A stretch of DNA of 64,000 nt from Purpureocillium takamizusanense (taxonomy: Eukaryota; Ascomycota; Sordariomycetes; Hypocreales; Ophiocordycipitaceae): positions 496,001 through 560,000 of the forward strand of contig NC_063075.1 of NCBI RefSeq assembly GCF_022605165.1, read 5' to 3'. The position numbers and the translations under genes are program-made. This document shows positions 17,557 to 29,861 of this stretch, piece after piece; positions within the stretch are counted from its first letter, which is position 1; every line of letters begins with the position of its first letter. Under the pieces are notes generated by a model. The model saw only the letters and a list, made by a program, of their open reading frames with translations. It was not told the origin of the DNA and did no database searches.

Positions 17557-19661
17557 TTACATGGACCGCGGTCCGACGGGTGCGCCCGGCGGGGGCATGC
17601 TGTCCCTGGAGAGCCTGTCCACTCCCTTGTCCAGGTAGCCGACGCGACCGGCGTCCAAGTCCATGGGCGTCACGGGGCCGGGGCTGCCGAGGGGGTCGAG
17701 GCGTGGCGAGGCGGGCTTGTGCGGCGACGACGTGTACAACGAGTCGTTGAGCGGGACGCCGTTGAGAGCGACGGTGGCGCTCGTCTTGGCTGCCTTGGAT
17801 GAGCCACCCAGGGCCATGGCAGCCTGCGCAATCATGTCGCGTTGATACTGCTGCATCTTGCGCCGTGTTTCGGCCTCGGGAGTCGCGGCCGCCTTGTACT
17901 GGGGTACCTGCGAGTCGGACTTGATGGACGAAGGTGTTTCGTCGGGGTGTCGTGTTTGCCGTTGAAGGTTGCTGCGCGTGCCCCTCTCGTAGTTGGAGGG
18001 ATAGTACTTGCCCATCGGCACGGGCGCATCGTGGAAGCCGGGCGCCAGGTACGACGAGACGGGGAGGTTCGCCGGAGCGGCCATGGCGGACGACAAGCCG
18101 GGGTGAGAGGTAGGCAGCCTGCGGTCGGCCTGCATGGCGACCGAGTCGGAGAGGATGAAGGGGTTGCGTGGTTCGTTGGAGGTGGTGAAGGGGTGTGGGC
18201 GGTGGACGCGGTTTTTGGGGTCTTCGTGGTTGGGAAAGTATCCTCTATAAGAGCGAGGAAGGCTGTCAGTCACGACGCTAGTAGCAGAACGAAACCGCCA
18301 AGGGACAAAAACACCGCTGTGCAAAGTCGGCTGACGACGTCAGCGCCATGGTGGCGCTTGTGTCTTTTTCTGTCGCGAGGTGGGTCTTACCCAGGGAGGT
18401 CGCCCCGCGCGGAAAGTGGCTCCGGCGGCGTGCGAACGGACGAGGGAGAGGCGAGCTTCTTCAATTTGGGAAGCTCGATGGCGATGGGACGGCTATGACC
18501 TGCGCTTCGAGGCGAGTGGAACGGGAAGCCGTCGGGGCTGTCTGTCGCGGATGTCAGCTGCTATATATATGCGCCGCAGAGTCTCTCGCGGCCCCCGGCC
18601 GGCGATCGCGCGCCCACGAAGACGGATGATGCGCCGGCACGGGGGTTCGGCTGGCTCGGTGTGGTGCTCGGGGTCTCGGGCAATGACGAATCCAGAAGAG
18701 CGGGCATGTTGGCATGTGCCATGACGAGTGTGGTGGGTAGGTTAGGTGCGTGGTGCATTTGTGGAATGGCATGGTGATGGACTGGTAAAGTGCGGCGGGA
18801 AACAGGTGGCCCAGTGTTTCGTTTCAGAGCTCGCAGCGGAGGCGTCTGCGTCCCCACGCATCCATTCAGGGACGGCGATGAGATGAGGGCGTTGTGACGG
18901 TGTCTGGTGGTGGGCGGGTGCCGGTGGCTGTCAGGATGCCACGGGCTCCTGCACCCCGCGATGGCTGGCGACCAGCGGTGCGGGAGGGGCGCCCGGAATG
19001 GAAAGGGGGGGGGCTTGCGCCGGGCGGTGTGTGCGGCGTCCACGCTATGTGTGTGTGTGTCATTTATGGTGGAGGGGCGGGGGGAAGGAGGGGCGGCTGC
19101 AGCGGCTGCCATTCCCTTGAACCACCAGGGCAAGGACAGGCCAGCCAGGGCCAAGATCTGGCAGCACCACGAGTTCGGTGCCCGTGCTTGTTCGTTCCCA
19201 GGGGCGCCCAGCTTTGTGAGCCGTCTTGGCGAGTCGGCGGATTGGGCGGAGGCAAAACTCCGTTCTCGCTCGCACGTATCCAACCGCCGCGAGCCACGCT
19301 GAGGAGAAGGGGGCATGGAGGAAATATAGAGAGAGGGTGGGGCGAGAGAGAGAGAGAGAGAGACGGCACTTGCGAACACGAAACACAGAAGGACGAGACG
19401 GACAAAATTAGAAGTAAAGGACGCGGGCAACATACTCTTGGTTGACGACGCGCGCTGGTCGTCCTCGGGTCCGCCCAAGTACGGCGTGCCCGGCGCCGAC
19501 ACGGACTGTTCCCGGGAATTGTCGTCGGCCGCGGGGCCGCTGGCGTTGGACGTCAGCGACAAGTCTGACGAGTTGCTGATGGTGCGGCCGGGCATGCCGG
19601 GGCGTCGGACGGGCGAGAGGTACGAGGCCGGGGGCTTGAAGGAGCGGGCAAAGCTGGACAT
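17557..19661 (-). CDS. Unrecognised Ser/Pro-rich disordered protein, three exons
   Basis: I join exons 19661-19436, 18541-18391 and 18244-17557 in phases 1 and 2 to give 354 residues. The first donor is GTATGT with acceptor CGACAG; the second is GTAAGA with CTTATAG. The N-terminus is MSSFARSFKPPASYLSP, followed by a Ser/Asn-rich segment, PIAIELPKLKKLASP in exon 2, and GYFPNHEDPKNRVHRPHPF at the start of exon 3. A predicted helix, RRKMQQYQRDMIAQAAMAL, lies in the C-terminal third. The conserved-looking basic and aromatic patches suggest a real protein, possibly conserved in related fungi, but I recognise no family or function. Intron 1 is about 894 bp, very long for this window, and contains open frames that could hold an alternative exon. 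Confidence 0.7.
19347..19361. repeat. (GA)n microsatellite
   Basis: Short GA dinucleotide run inside the long first intron of the gene at 17557-19661. Confidence 0.8.
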
Positions 19662-22600
19662 GACGACGGCGGCGGCGATATCAGATGGTTCGGGGATCGG
19701 GGCAGCCCTCCCGTTCCCGACTTACTCTGCAAGCGGGGCGCGGGCGCGTTGCGGGCTGGTGGTGGTGGTGGTAGTGGTACTGGTACTGGTACTGGTGTAG
19801 TGGTGGTGATGCTGCTGCGGCTGTGGCAGGGAAACGATCCTCGAGACCAAGTCGAAACGGAATGGTCGGGGGCGCGGGACATGAGGCGATTGGGTGCGCA
19901 GCGACTGTCGGCGGCGTCGTTGCCGTCGTCGTCGTCGTTCGTTTGGTGTTGTAGGCGCCGACGAACAAGAGAAAAAAAGACACCCAGTGAGTCAAGGGCG
20001 GCCAGCAGGAGGAGCTCAAGCCCGTGCCGAGATCCGCGAGGTGACGGGTGTGCGCGTTGTTGCCAGCGGCAGCGGATATCGGCGCAGCAGCGACGAATCC
20101 TTGGAAATAAAAGGGCGAGGCGAACCCCTCGACGATGCGTTGTTTCGTCAATTCGAGTGCGAATGGAAGGAAGACCAGGCATGAAAAAAAAACGATGGGA
20201 GAAGAGGTCGGATGCAAGGGCCAGCCGTGGTGATAAAATGGGCGCAGATTGAGGAATCAGGAGGCGCAGCTGTAGGTTGGTGGGATCCAGAGGTTGATAC
20301 AGTAGGTGGCTACGTAGCACCTACTGTGCCTCTCTACAGTAACAGGTGGTGGTGAGGTGGTGCAGGTGGTGACTGACTGAGCGAGCGCCCAGCCGCCGTC
20401 TGGACGGACGGATGCACGGACAAGGAGTGCCATGACCCAACACCTGCTGCACGTCGCGCCACCTCCACCCCGCTTATTAGGCCACGCATCAGTGGAGCTC
20501 TAAACGTGGATGGATCCCCATTGAAACTCTTGAGGTACATTGGACTGCCCTGTGACGGGCGGGCAGCTTCAGGCACTGACGCGTGGGCAAGAAGGCCGCC
20601 GTGCCGCAGGCGGCGCTTGTTGGTGGGTGGTGGCAAGTGGGTGGTGTATGGTGCCGACCCACTGATTCATTCGCACGCAACAGCGCCTCCAGCAGCAGCA
20701 GCAGCAAGAGGAGCACCACACGTCGAGGTATAGTTAGTACTATTATATCTCACTGTCCACGGCTTGAAAGGTCGCACTGCCCCAGGCAGGTGCTCTGCAA
20801 ACCCCAGTGCAGAAATGCGGTAGGCACGGCACCTTAGCAGGTACCTGTAAGTATGGATAAGTTGCCCCCAAGATACCTGCCCATAGGCCTTGCGGTGGGC
20901 GGCACCGTGGCCGATGAGGTCCGTCCGTGGAACTGCCCCCGTCCTTTCCGGCTTGCGCGGCGTCGATGTTGTCCGCGGAATGACATAGTACCTTTCCAAC
21001 AATACCACAACTAACTTAGTAGGTATGGGCGCTAGATCGGACCCTTCGGCATAGACTCGTCATGGGGGTATTTTTGAGTTGCCCTCTTTTGTCAGCCTTT
21101 TGTGCATACTGTCATCGTCCTCCTCCTCCTCCATCCCCGTACCCATCCTCGGTATCTCGTGGGAGTGTGTCGAGTCCGTGTAATAAAACACGTTTTCGGT
21201 CACGACGCCGGCGGGGTTTCCGTCACTCTCGAGGCGGGCATCCAATCCGATCCGTGGAATCTACAACTTGTGAGCCATAGGTCACCGACACACCCTGTGC
21301 TCAGGGAGGGCAGTCAGTCATCTGCTGGGAGACGCCTGTGACTGTGCAATGCCTTTGGGCTCCTGGCAGGGCTGCAAGCACCAACTTACTATCTTAGTAC
21401 CTACCTAGGGTACACCTTACAGACAGTGCCCTGATGGCGCCATGCCATGAACTGGGTCATGTCCCAGCTTGTTGGTCACTTCCGTATTTGCCTCATGCAA
21501 CCGCCCGGCCGCCGGCCGCCGTTGCCGTCCCACGATTCTAGAACTCCATGCTCCACTACCTCCCAGCGCAACCCAAGGAGCCTGTCTGCCTAGCTGGTGC
21601 CTTTGCAGTGATGACGACATGGGAATGGAAGGGAGGGACCCTGCTGCGGTTGCCTTCACTCCTACCACCAACGGTCGCCAAGGTAGTCTCGCAAGGCAAG
21701 GTCAGGCACCTTGCCTGCAAATATCATGGATTCAGTCTCACGCGAGGGTTGGGGCTCTATCCGCTCCAGGCGAGAGACATGAGACACACGATCAACGAGC
21801 CCGCGCGATGCGCTAGAATGCATGCACGCACGCATGCCCTTGTTACGCAGCAGAAGCAGCGAATGACACAACGCACGCCATCCCGAAAGGGCCCTTTATT
21901 CGCCAGCGAGCTGTTGGCCCCTTCTCGCCGCGTCCAAGCCAAGGTGCTTTTGGTGGTAGCGAGGAGGAGTCAGATCGACTCGCCACCCCGCAACGACGAC
22001 ACACCTTGGCCATGCCGTGCGACCGACGCACAGGTGACAGGACCATGCCAGCAAACTGCCCCTTTCCACGCGCTCTGCTCGTTGCCCATCGTAAGCACTC
22101 CATCGAGGCGGATGGCCGACTTGACGCCTCGTCCCTCCCTTTATCGTCGCAGTTACCTCCCGGCCAACCGCCAGTCACTTGCGCTTGATGGACCATGATG
22201 ATGTCTTCCCATCACCTCCCGGTGCCCGTTATTACTAACGCATTGTACCAGCCCGTTGCCACCGACTGTCCCACACGGCACAACGGGGCATTACAGTTCG
22301 CCTCCCCGACGTTCCGCCATTCGCGCGCCGCGAAAGACGCGCTGATCTCATCTTGCTGTCGAAACTCCAAAATGGCACCCCCCCAAGCTGGGACTCGATG
22401 ACGAGCTGTAGGGCCGAGCGCTTTTTTAGTTTCAAGGGTTTTGCGGGTCGACAATGCGCATGCCGCCACTGTCGCTGCGACGCCCGCCACCCCATCCATC
22501 TCTCCTGCTTGATAACTACTGTATCTACCGGAGTCGCGCGCGGGCGTGTCCCCCATCCTTTCAGCAAGTCAGGGCCCGTCTCGAGCTTGTCCTTACGTGA

Positions 22601-23409
22601 GCAACATGCAAGCCATCATCCCGGGCGGGCCAATCTCGAGGCAGGTTTGTTGCAGAAACGCAGTGCCAATGACGTCCGCTGCCACACCCACTCCTCGAGT
22701 CCTCATACATGCTGCCCACCGTCGTGGACGGTACGCGAAACCGCTCCGTCCGTCCCGTCCCTGCCTCTCCGTGCGACACCCATGCTGACCGGTTTTTGAC
22801 GGCGCGACAGCCGCAAAGCGCTGGCTTTCACAGGCTAGATGGACGTGGGTTGTAGGACGCGCATCGTCTTGTCGGTGAGGGGATGGACGGCTGCATCGCG
22901 CACTTTGATCGTCGCGTCTGGGCGCCACCGTCCAACGACCGGCTCCTCATGCTACGTCACCCGTAGGCGTCCTAAGGTCTGTATCTGCGTATGAGGCTCG
23001 CACTAGGAGTAATTGATACCTTCCTTCGTTATATTGCATTGGCGCCCTACAGACGCCCGTGGCGCAAGCGCGCCTTCAGGAAGCAGCGCATGTGGGCAGG
23101 TCGCGTCTTGCCGCCAGACGTCTCTCACGACTGGAGTCGTACCTGCGTGCCGCCCAGGTAAAGGACATGCTGCGTAATTATTACTAGCTAGATATTTCCG
23201 TAGCCATCGTCTCGCTTCATCCACCCAAACTGATAGTAAAGGACATGAAATAAAATCCAGAAACCAAGCCAAGCATCCAAAGGGTGGTATTCTCAGGCGT
23301 GCCGACCCAACGCCGCGCCGAATCCTAGCCCGAACAGAAGTACCTCGTAGCATCGCTGTCGATCGCCGCTGCACCTCAACGTCGTCGTCGTCGTCGCTCG
23401 TCTTCCTCT
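19662..23409. other. Long intergenic stretch, no gene called
   Basis: Overlapping frames on both strands reach about 250 codons near 19553-20320 and about 216 codons near 21548-22198. They show low-complexity or shadow composition and no domain. Features seen are a GGT-type run near 19760-19810, CAG-type repeats near 20690-20710, and GTAGGTA motifs near 21022 and 21399. I cannot exclude a non-coding RNA. Confidence 0.4.
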
Positions 23410-24101
23410 TCAGACGTGGGCGCGCCCGGTGAACTGCGAGCGCGTATCGCGGTGCTTCCACCAGTATCCAAAGACGGACACGGCCGAGGCGAGCCAGAGC
23501 AGGGCGCTGACGAGGTCAACCCACACGGCGCTCTTCATGCGCTTGATGCCGCCGTCGCCCTCGGGGTCCTCCTTGATGTAGAGCTGTGCGCGCGCTCGCG
23601 GCCGTTAGCCATTGCCGCGACTTTGTTTCTTTCTTGCGTGCCTGCCGACGCGCAATCGCATCATGGTGACGTACCGCGCCAAAGACGCCGAACAAGGCGA
23701 TCCAGAGGATGAAGAGAACCAGGCTCCACACGGCTGCCACGATGCCGACGTGTCGCAGCACGAACGGGATGAAGTAGACGACGCACGTCACGGCGGACAT
23801 GGCGCCGACGACAACCGCGTACACCTAGTAAATAAGCCGGGGCGGGCCCCCCGCTGTCAGTCGCTGCCGCCGATGTGCGTGTGTGTCTTCTCGCGCGCGC
23901 GTGAGAGATGGACATGACCCCCCAACCCCAGCCCTTCTGCGGTGGCTTGCTTACCCATTTCGAGTCGGCGTACTTGTGCAGGTGGTGCGCATTGTTCAGG
24001 TCCTGGCCGTACAGGCCGCAGACGGTCAACGCGAGGGCAAAGCACACCAGGTGCAGGCCGCTGAAGGCGAAGTAACTGGCGCTCGTGCTGAAGAAGCCCA
24101 T
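23410..24101 (-). CDS. MARVEL-like four-helix membrane protein
   Basis: Exons are 24101-23955, 23824-23675 and 23583-23410, all phase 0 (donors GTAAGC and GTACGT; acceptors ACTAG and CACAG), giving 156 residues. Four hydrophobic helices are visible: FAFSGLHLVCFALALTVCGL, AVVVGAMSAVTCVVYFIPFV, VAAVWSLVLFILWIALFGVF and VDLVSALLWLASAVSVFGYW. The second to third helix turn carries RHVG. The C-terminus is short and basic. Size, helix count and the last tryptophan-rich helix fit fungal MARVEL-domain proteins (Nce102-like or related), which organise plasma-membrane domains. The exact subfamily is not resolved. Confidence 0.83.
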
Positions 24102-26155
24102 TGTCGCGGTCGCGGTGAGGGGAACGTGCGTGCTGGCTGAATGTCGAACTGCTGCAGGGCCGCGGGCGGGATCGTATCGCGCGAGGGTATCAATTTACTG
24201 CTGCCGGCTTGCGTTTGTACGCGACAAAGGGGGTACGGCTGCTAAATACCTACGCGGCAGCGCGACCGCTTCAAGGGCAGAGCAGAATTTGACGCAGCGG
24301 TAGGTAATTAATTCGGCATATTAGCGCTGCGCGACCGGTCACCGTAGCATTCGACGACGGGAAACAGGCCATTGCTGGCTCCATTTTATCGTCTCAGAGC
24401 CCGTGCTGCCCAATTTCCGTCCATCATTTAGCGCCTATGACGTCAAGACGTTCCTGCCCTATGCCTGTTCCTGCTCTGTCCAAAGCCTGGCCTCCCTGCT
24501 GCGATCGCGCGCCGGCCCCGCTGGTCGCGACTGCCGAATCGTCACGACAGGCCCCCCCTCATGTTCTCGAGAGCAGGTCACATGACTACGCAACTCGATT
24601 GGCCTTTCAGCTGTTGACGATGAGACGGGGGACCGACTGTTTGCGACCTTATCAATGGCGGCCCAACCAACTCCCACGTTTCCTCGCGAGCCATGTCGAG
24701 CAAGACGGCCGGCCGACGGCGGCGCTCCATCCCGCGACGGCGCGGCACGGTGACCCCGAGGGTAAAAACATCGACGCCGAGCCCTGAAGCGGCAGCCGCA
24801 GCCTTTTCAGGGCAAGCCTTGCGGGCGCTGGCAGACGATGCGGCTCATGAAATCAACGGCGACAAAGGTCTGCCTGGAGCTGGAGCTGTCGCCAGCGCCG
24901 GCCCCCAGGCTGCACAACACGGCGCCGGGGCGAACACTACCGCCGCCGCCGCCTGGTGGACGATGTGCTGCCTGCGCCGCCCCGAACCCGTCCGTCGTCG
25001 ACTCGTCCTGCTTGGCCCCGCCCTGCCGTCGCCCCGTTGTGCAGTCTCCACGATGGGCGGCTCCCATCGTCGCGCCCGTGCCTAGCCGGATCGGAGGAGG
25101 TCTGTGTTATAGGGAGCGTCGAGGGTTTCGGCCCTCGCAGCCTCGCTCCTGGCGCTGCTACCCGGACCGGGGGGGGGCCGTCTCGCCTCGTTTTTTGTCC
25201 ACTTTGGCTGCTGCCAGAACTGCTTCAGCCTGGTCTGGCAGCACAGCCACACCCGAGAGCAATTGGGACTGCCCCGCACCCATTGAGCTGGTGCGTCGCT
25301 GCTCCTCCTCCATTGCAAGGCTGCAACGCTAATGACCTTAGGATACCCCGCCAGGACTCTGCCAACAGGCCGCCCAGGACTCGCTTGTCCACGCCGAGCC
25401 ACCGAGGCTGACCCTTTTGTTTGTTCGATGCCGTGCCCGACGCCCAGCAGACGGACGGCCGTCCTCGTCCTAGAACGCCTTGGGGACGACGGGGTCGCGA
25501 CAGCCCAATGGCAACAACCCGCTGGTGCTCGCACGGCGATGCCAACGGCGCCGTTGGACGCTAGCGCGCCTTCATATCGGGCGCACAGCCCATGCCCGGC
25601 TACCCTCTCTCTGCCTGCCGCCCCCGTGACACGGCGGCCAGACGTCCGGCTCGTTATCGCACGTGCGCTCGTGACCGTCAGCAACAAGTCACCGACGCGT
25701 CCAGGCAGGACTGAAACCTAACCGCACCGGGTCCCCGGCCCGCATCACCTGCTGGGCTCGGCATCGGCACCATGCAGAAACGCCCCTTGCCGGCCAGGAC
25801 GTCTGTCTCCATGGCGCTCACTAATGGGGCCTCAATTCGCTGCTTTGGAGGCTGCCTGCTTGGGGGCCGTTGACTCAGCACGGATGGAGCCGTCTTGCAA
25901 CGACGGGGCGTGCACTTGATACAGCCTGGTTGACTCAACTCAAGGGCGACCAATTGGTGGTTCCCCAGATGCTTCACCGAGCGTCATGGGTCACATTGGT
26001 CCGCCCTGGCGGTGGTCCTACTGCCAGGCGTCTGGCGTGAGGCATACGCACTGCCCCATTTCTCCTGCTCCGTCGCCGCGAGCGAGGAATGTCGACGGAC
26101 ACACGAGCCTTGTAGGCATCCTCGAGACACAGCTTGGGAGAGGGCCTCGTTGGAC
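24102..26155. other. Intergenic stretch, no gene called
   Basis: Divergent upstream region of the MARVEL-like gene (minus) and the microprotein gene (plus). It holds C-rich, partly repetitive frames on both strands without domains, and a G-run near 25170. Confidence 0.42.
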
Positions 26156-26169
26156 GGCCTTATAAGGCC
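26156..26169. promoter_or_regulatory. Palindromic TATA-like element GGCCTTATAAGGCC
   Basis: A perfect 14-bp palindrome with a TATAA core, about 150 bp upstream of the microprotein ATG at 26316. The leader after it is rich in CATCA/CTTC, common in fungal 5' leaders. A core promoter role is inferred. Confidence 0.42.
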
Positions 26170-26315
26170 ATCCCAGGCCGCGGCCATCTTGACCTTTCTG
26201 CCTTTGCCTCCCTCATCACCAACATCTTCATCATCACACGACGTCTTCATTCGTCCAACTGACACTTGTCTGCCTACTTGACCGAACACGCAATCCTTCA
26301 CCTGAACAAGGCATC

Positions 26316-26556
26316 ATGTGCTGCAACGCCAACGTCGACAACAACAGCGTCAGCATCATCATGGCTGACTGCTCCCGTCCCAGCCTCTGGCGATGCGTAC
26401 GTCTCCCTCTTCAGTTGCTGCCTTGAGGCGTATCTATTGCTGACTCTCTCTCAGTGCCACTGCGAGGTTGGCTGGTTCTCGATGGCGCTCGATGCGAGCT
26501 GCCCATCTTGCCTCAACTACCGCTGCGACAACTGCCAGTTTTCATTTGGCTCTTGA
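26316..26556 (+). CDS. 60-residue cysteine-rich zinc-ribbon-like microprotein
   Basis: Two exons, 26316-26396 and 26455-26556, both phase 0. The 58-bp intron has a GTACGT donor, TGCTGAC branch site and CTCTCAG acceptor. The product starts MCCNANVDNNSVSIIMADCS. After the splice it reads LWRCCHCEVGWFSMALDASC and then PSCLNYRCDNCQFSF. The order WRCCHC-x13-CPSC-x4-C-x2-C suggests paired metal-binding cysteine knuckles like the small zinc-ribbon proteins often found in fungi. There is no signal peptide, so it is probably intracellular. The second ATG at 26361 would give a 45-residue form that keeps the cysteine core. Expression and function are unknown. Neither exon alone shows the gene, which appears only after splicing. 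Confidence 0.72.
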
Positions 26557-27436
26557 GCGCAGCGTTCACGATACGCTACCTGAGACACGAGGGCGACCAC
26601 GACGAAACGGACGAAACAGATTGTACAACAGGCAACAGGGAACCAAGGCATGCATTGCATCATTATGGGTGACATCGGGACTGGGGACTCGGGAGCATTT
26701 TTAGACAAAGACTAGAGACACGACAGCAATGTTGGACGGAAGAGCCATGAATTGACGGATTAACGGCCATGAGGGACCTATTCACGGTGTTTCTCTCGCC
26801 CACCTGTTGTGATGTCTCGCCCTGTGACAGCCACCATGCTCGCTGAAATGGTTGTGGTGGTTGTGAACTTGTGACTTGTGACTCTTGGGTCGCGCCCCAC
26901 CTCCCATTGACAAACTGTAAAAAAAAAAGGCACCCCGCGGGACTCCCCCCACCACAAACACAGACCCGAGAAGGTGACATACCGGCAGTGAGAAACGGCA
27001 GCTCGACGGCCCAAAGTGCAGAGCGGCTCGACTTGAGATGCTGTGTGTGGTTGGCCATTTCGGGCCTCGGCGGTGGACCAGGTAGGTTGTTGCCTGGCAG
27101 AGATGCAGTCATTCAGTCCATCAGTTAAAGTCTACACGTTTTCGTTGTTTGTGCCATCCATAGGTATGGAGCGAGTGAAAGCAGCAGCAGGCAGCCATGG
27201 TGGGGGGGCTTTGGTTTGGTGTGGCGTGGTTGTGGTTGACGGGACGGGGGCCCCGGGCCGTCGTGGGGGGACGGCGGCGGCGGCGGCGGCGGTGGTGGCG
27301 CCCCGCAGAAAGAACTTGGGGCGAGAGCGGGCGGCCGTGTGGGGGGAAAGAACCCTTGGAACAGTACTAACTATGCCATGCTGCCAGGGACTGCTGCTGG
27401 GCTGGCTAGTTACTACGTGCATGCCTGGCTGCCTGG

Positions 27437-27470
27437 GCGCCTGGCCTGGCCTGGCCTGGCCTGGCCTTGC
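27437..27470. repeat. (CCTGG)n short tandem repeat
   Basis: Several consecutive CTGGC pentamers in an intergenic region. Confidence 0.8.
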
Positions 27471-28130
27471 TGCGCGTGGTGAGTGAAGGTTCAGCCCTAT
27501 GGCGCTCGCATGGCATGGCATGGCGTGGCGTGGCGTGGAGTGGACGTGGCATGGCGATGGGGGATGGGGGAGGATGGGGTCGGGCGTGACGGGGCAGGGT
27601 GGCCGGTTGGTTAGTTGGGTTGGGTTGGGTTCCATTGTGGTGATGGAGGTACGGTAGGAAAAATTGCACGATATGGTGAAGATGGAGGAGTCGTTTTTCG
27701 TTTTTCTCTTCTCTCTCTTCTCATTCCCTTCCTTTTTAAAACTTTCATCCGTAAAGGGGGGAGAGGGGAGGGGGGAGAGAAGGAAGGAAAGAAGGGAGTG
27801 CTGCCCTAGGTGTCTGTGTGTTGTATTTCGTGCCATTGCATAAGTACTGTAGGTACAGTATGTACGAATGCCTCCAGAACCTATTCGTTGTACTTGGTAG
27901 GTGGATGGTGGATGGGTACTGAGGTTGGGTGCAGGTTTACTTGGGCGTGCGTCGAGGTTGGGCTGTGATAAACCCCGATGATGCTTGGTGAGCTCCTAAC
28001 GTACTGCGTACCTTGTGAATGGATGGTGGTCGGGGAGAGAGGAAGGGGGCACGTAGAGCGCTTCCCCAGCCAGCAAGATCCCGGAACAAGAAATGCGAGC
28101 AAAAATCAGCGTTCATATGCATCATGTCAA

Positions 28131-28158
28131 GCATATATACTGTACACAGTATATATGC
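28131..28158. repeat. Perfect inverted repeat, 13-bp arms, 2-nt spacer
   Basis: The left arm GCATATATACTGT is followed by AC and the exact reverse complement. Part of the same word (TATATACTGTACACAG) recurs near 47334-47349 in another intergenic region. It could extrude a cruciform or act as a dyad binding site. Confidence 0.8.
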
Positions 28159-28702
28159 ATGTAATACTTAGCCATCTCTCAATTCGTTTGTTGCATCCAA
28201 AGCGGCCATGGCAAGACCGTTCGAGCGTCCTTGTATGATCCATGACATGGCATGAGCCTTTCTTTCTACCAGCGGAGCAGAATAACAACAACACCAACAA
28301 CAACAACATTGGACAGACCGACAAAACCCGGGCGGTCCCAAATCCCGGCAGGGGGGCTTTCACGGCCGACGGTCCGCCACCCTCCTCCGCCGTCGCCGTC
28401 GCCGCCGCCGTATGGCGCGCCACGCGGACGGTGGAGACGCCGTCTGCCCGGACGGACGGACGGACATACGAACGTGCTCTTCGCTCAACGAACCCCCCTC
28501 CCACCTTCTTTAGCTATTCTGCGCGAAGAGGGTATTACTCTGTTGGGATCATGCATGCCCCGCGGCGAAGCAAAGCAGGAAACCAACTCGTCTTCCGTCT
28601 CGTCACACACAAGGAACATAAGGATTGTCCGGCACACCATTCCTTGTACTGGTCTTGGACATGATAATTTACAGTGCCATCATACACAAACCGCTCACCC
28701 TC

Positions 28703-29861
28703 TCAGGGCACCGATGTCGGGATCTTGACCTTGCCCCTCTTCCGGTCGTCAAACGGCGCTCCGTACCGCCATCCCGTCCCCTTGCGCGACCGCCCATCCC
28801 GACCAGCGTCGTCGACGCTTACCTCCTTGAACCGAAACTCGAACCGGTCCGTGCGCACCCGCGTCGTCCGCCGCTCCTCCTCCTCCCGCTGCTTCACGAT
28901 GCGCCGCGCCACCGCGTCCTCCTCACGTTTCGTCGCTTCCATGAACCGCGCCATGCCCTCCTGGCGGCTGTGCTTGCCCTCCAGGATCTCACGCTCCATC
29001 TTGATCAGCTCCGGCTGCGGCGATCGCTTGTCCGCCGACAGCATCGTTTCGTGGAAGGCCTTGGCCGCGTCCTCGCGCGTAAAGTGCCGCGACTCCGACA
29101 CCGGCACGAAGAGCTGCTGCATCGTGTACCTGTGCACGTGCACCTCGTTGATCGGCTCATGCGGCGTGTTCTCCTCGCCCTCGGAGTACCTTGTCTTTGG
29201 AAGCATATTCATGACGGCCTTGGCATACGGCGTCGCTAGCTTCTTGCCCTGGTTTTCCTGTCAGAAGCGGCTCCAGCGGAAGAACTCGGACAGGTAGCGG
29301 AGGGTCCAGACGGATCAGCGGAACAAAAGTGTCTAACCACGAGATGTGTCTTCAAGACTAATCGAATAATTTTTGTTGTCTCATCATGTTGCCCGGGTGA
29401 TGCGAATCAAGCACCCAGGAGGAAAGAGAATGGAAATATGAACTCACGGCTTTGACCCATTGCTTCTCCACCGCCTTCAACCGCACCACGGCGGCCACCC
29501 TCCTCACGTCGACGCCCATCTCGGCGGACACCGCCTTGAGCGAATCGCCGCGGTTCGTCACCTTGTCCCAGATGAGCTCACGTGTGTGCTCGTCCAGCAC
29601 CGGCTGGCTGCGGAAAAGGGGATTCTGCGGGAACGGCTGGTCCGGGAGCGGCCCCAGGTATCGAGGCCCGTGGCCTCCTTCGGCCAGCCTTACGGCCTGG
29701 GGGGACTCGAACCACTCGTTCATGGCAATCACCTCGGGGTCTTCGGGGTCTTGAGGCTTGCTACTGAAGTATCGGGCAAAAGGGACGATGCGAGCGCGCG
29801 GCGTGCAGGCTAACGCGACGGTCGCCAGCGACGCGGACGGGGTTCGTAATCTGGGAGGCAT
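28703..29861 (-). CDS. bot1: Mitochondrial small-subunit ribosomal protein mS45 (Bot1/MRPS35 type)
   Basis: Exons 29861-29448 and 29257-28703, phase 0, donor GTGAGT and acceptor CTGACAG, 322 residues. The ATG at 29861 begins MPPRLRTPSASLATVALACT and PRARIVPFARYFSS, a basic Ser/Ala-rich mitochondrial targeting presequence. The body has PFPQNPLFRSQPVLDEHTRE, GVDVRRVAAVVRLKAVEKQW, KLATPYAKAVMNMLPKTRY and a charged helical C-terminal region (GMARFMEATKREEDAVARRI). This order fits the Bot1p / eukaryotic mitochondrial regulator domain of fungal mS45, a small mitoribosomal subunit component needed for mitochondrial translation. The 190-bp intron splits the domain just before ENQGKKLATPYAK. An upstream non-ATG frame extension is ignored. 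Confidence 0.88.

Larger units (their letters stand above)
26557..28702. other. Intergenic stretch with simple repeats and one weak coding candidate
   Basis: On the minus strand, ATG 27055 opens MANHTQHLKSSRSALWAVEL followed by a GTATGT donor near 26985. A second exon can be drawn but has no domain, so no gene is called. Simple repeats: (GGC)n near 27270, (CTGGC)n near 27437-27470, TGGCA/TGGCG runs near 27510-27545, and GAGG/GGAA runs near 27755-27795. A 13-bp-arm palindrome lies at 28131-28158. Confidence 0.4.
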
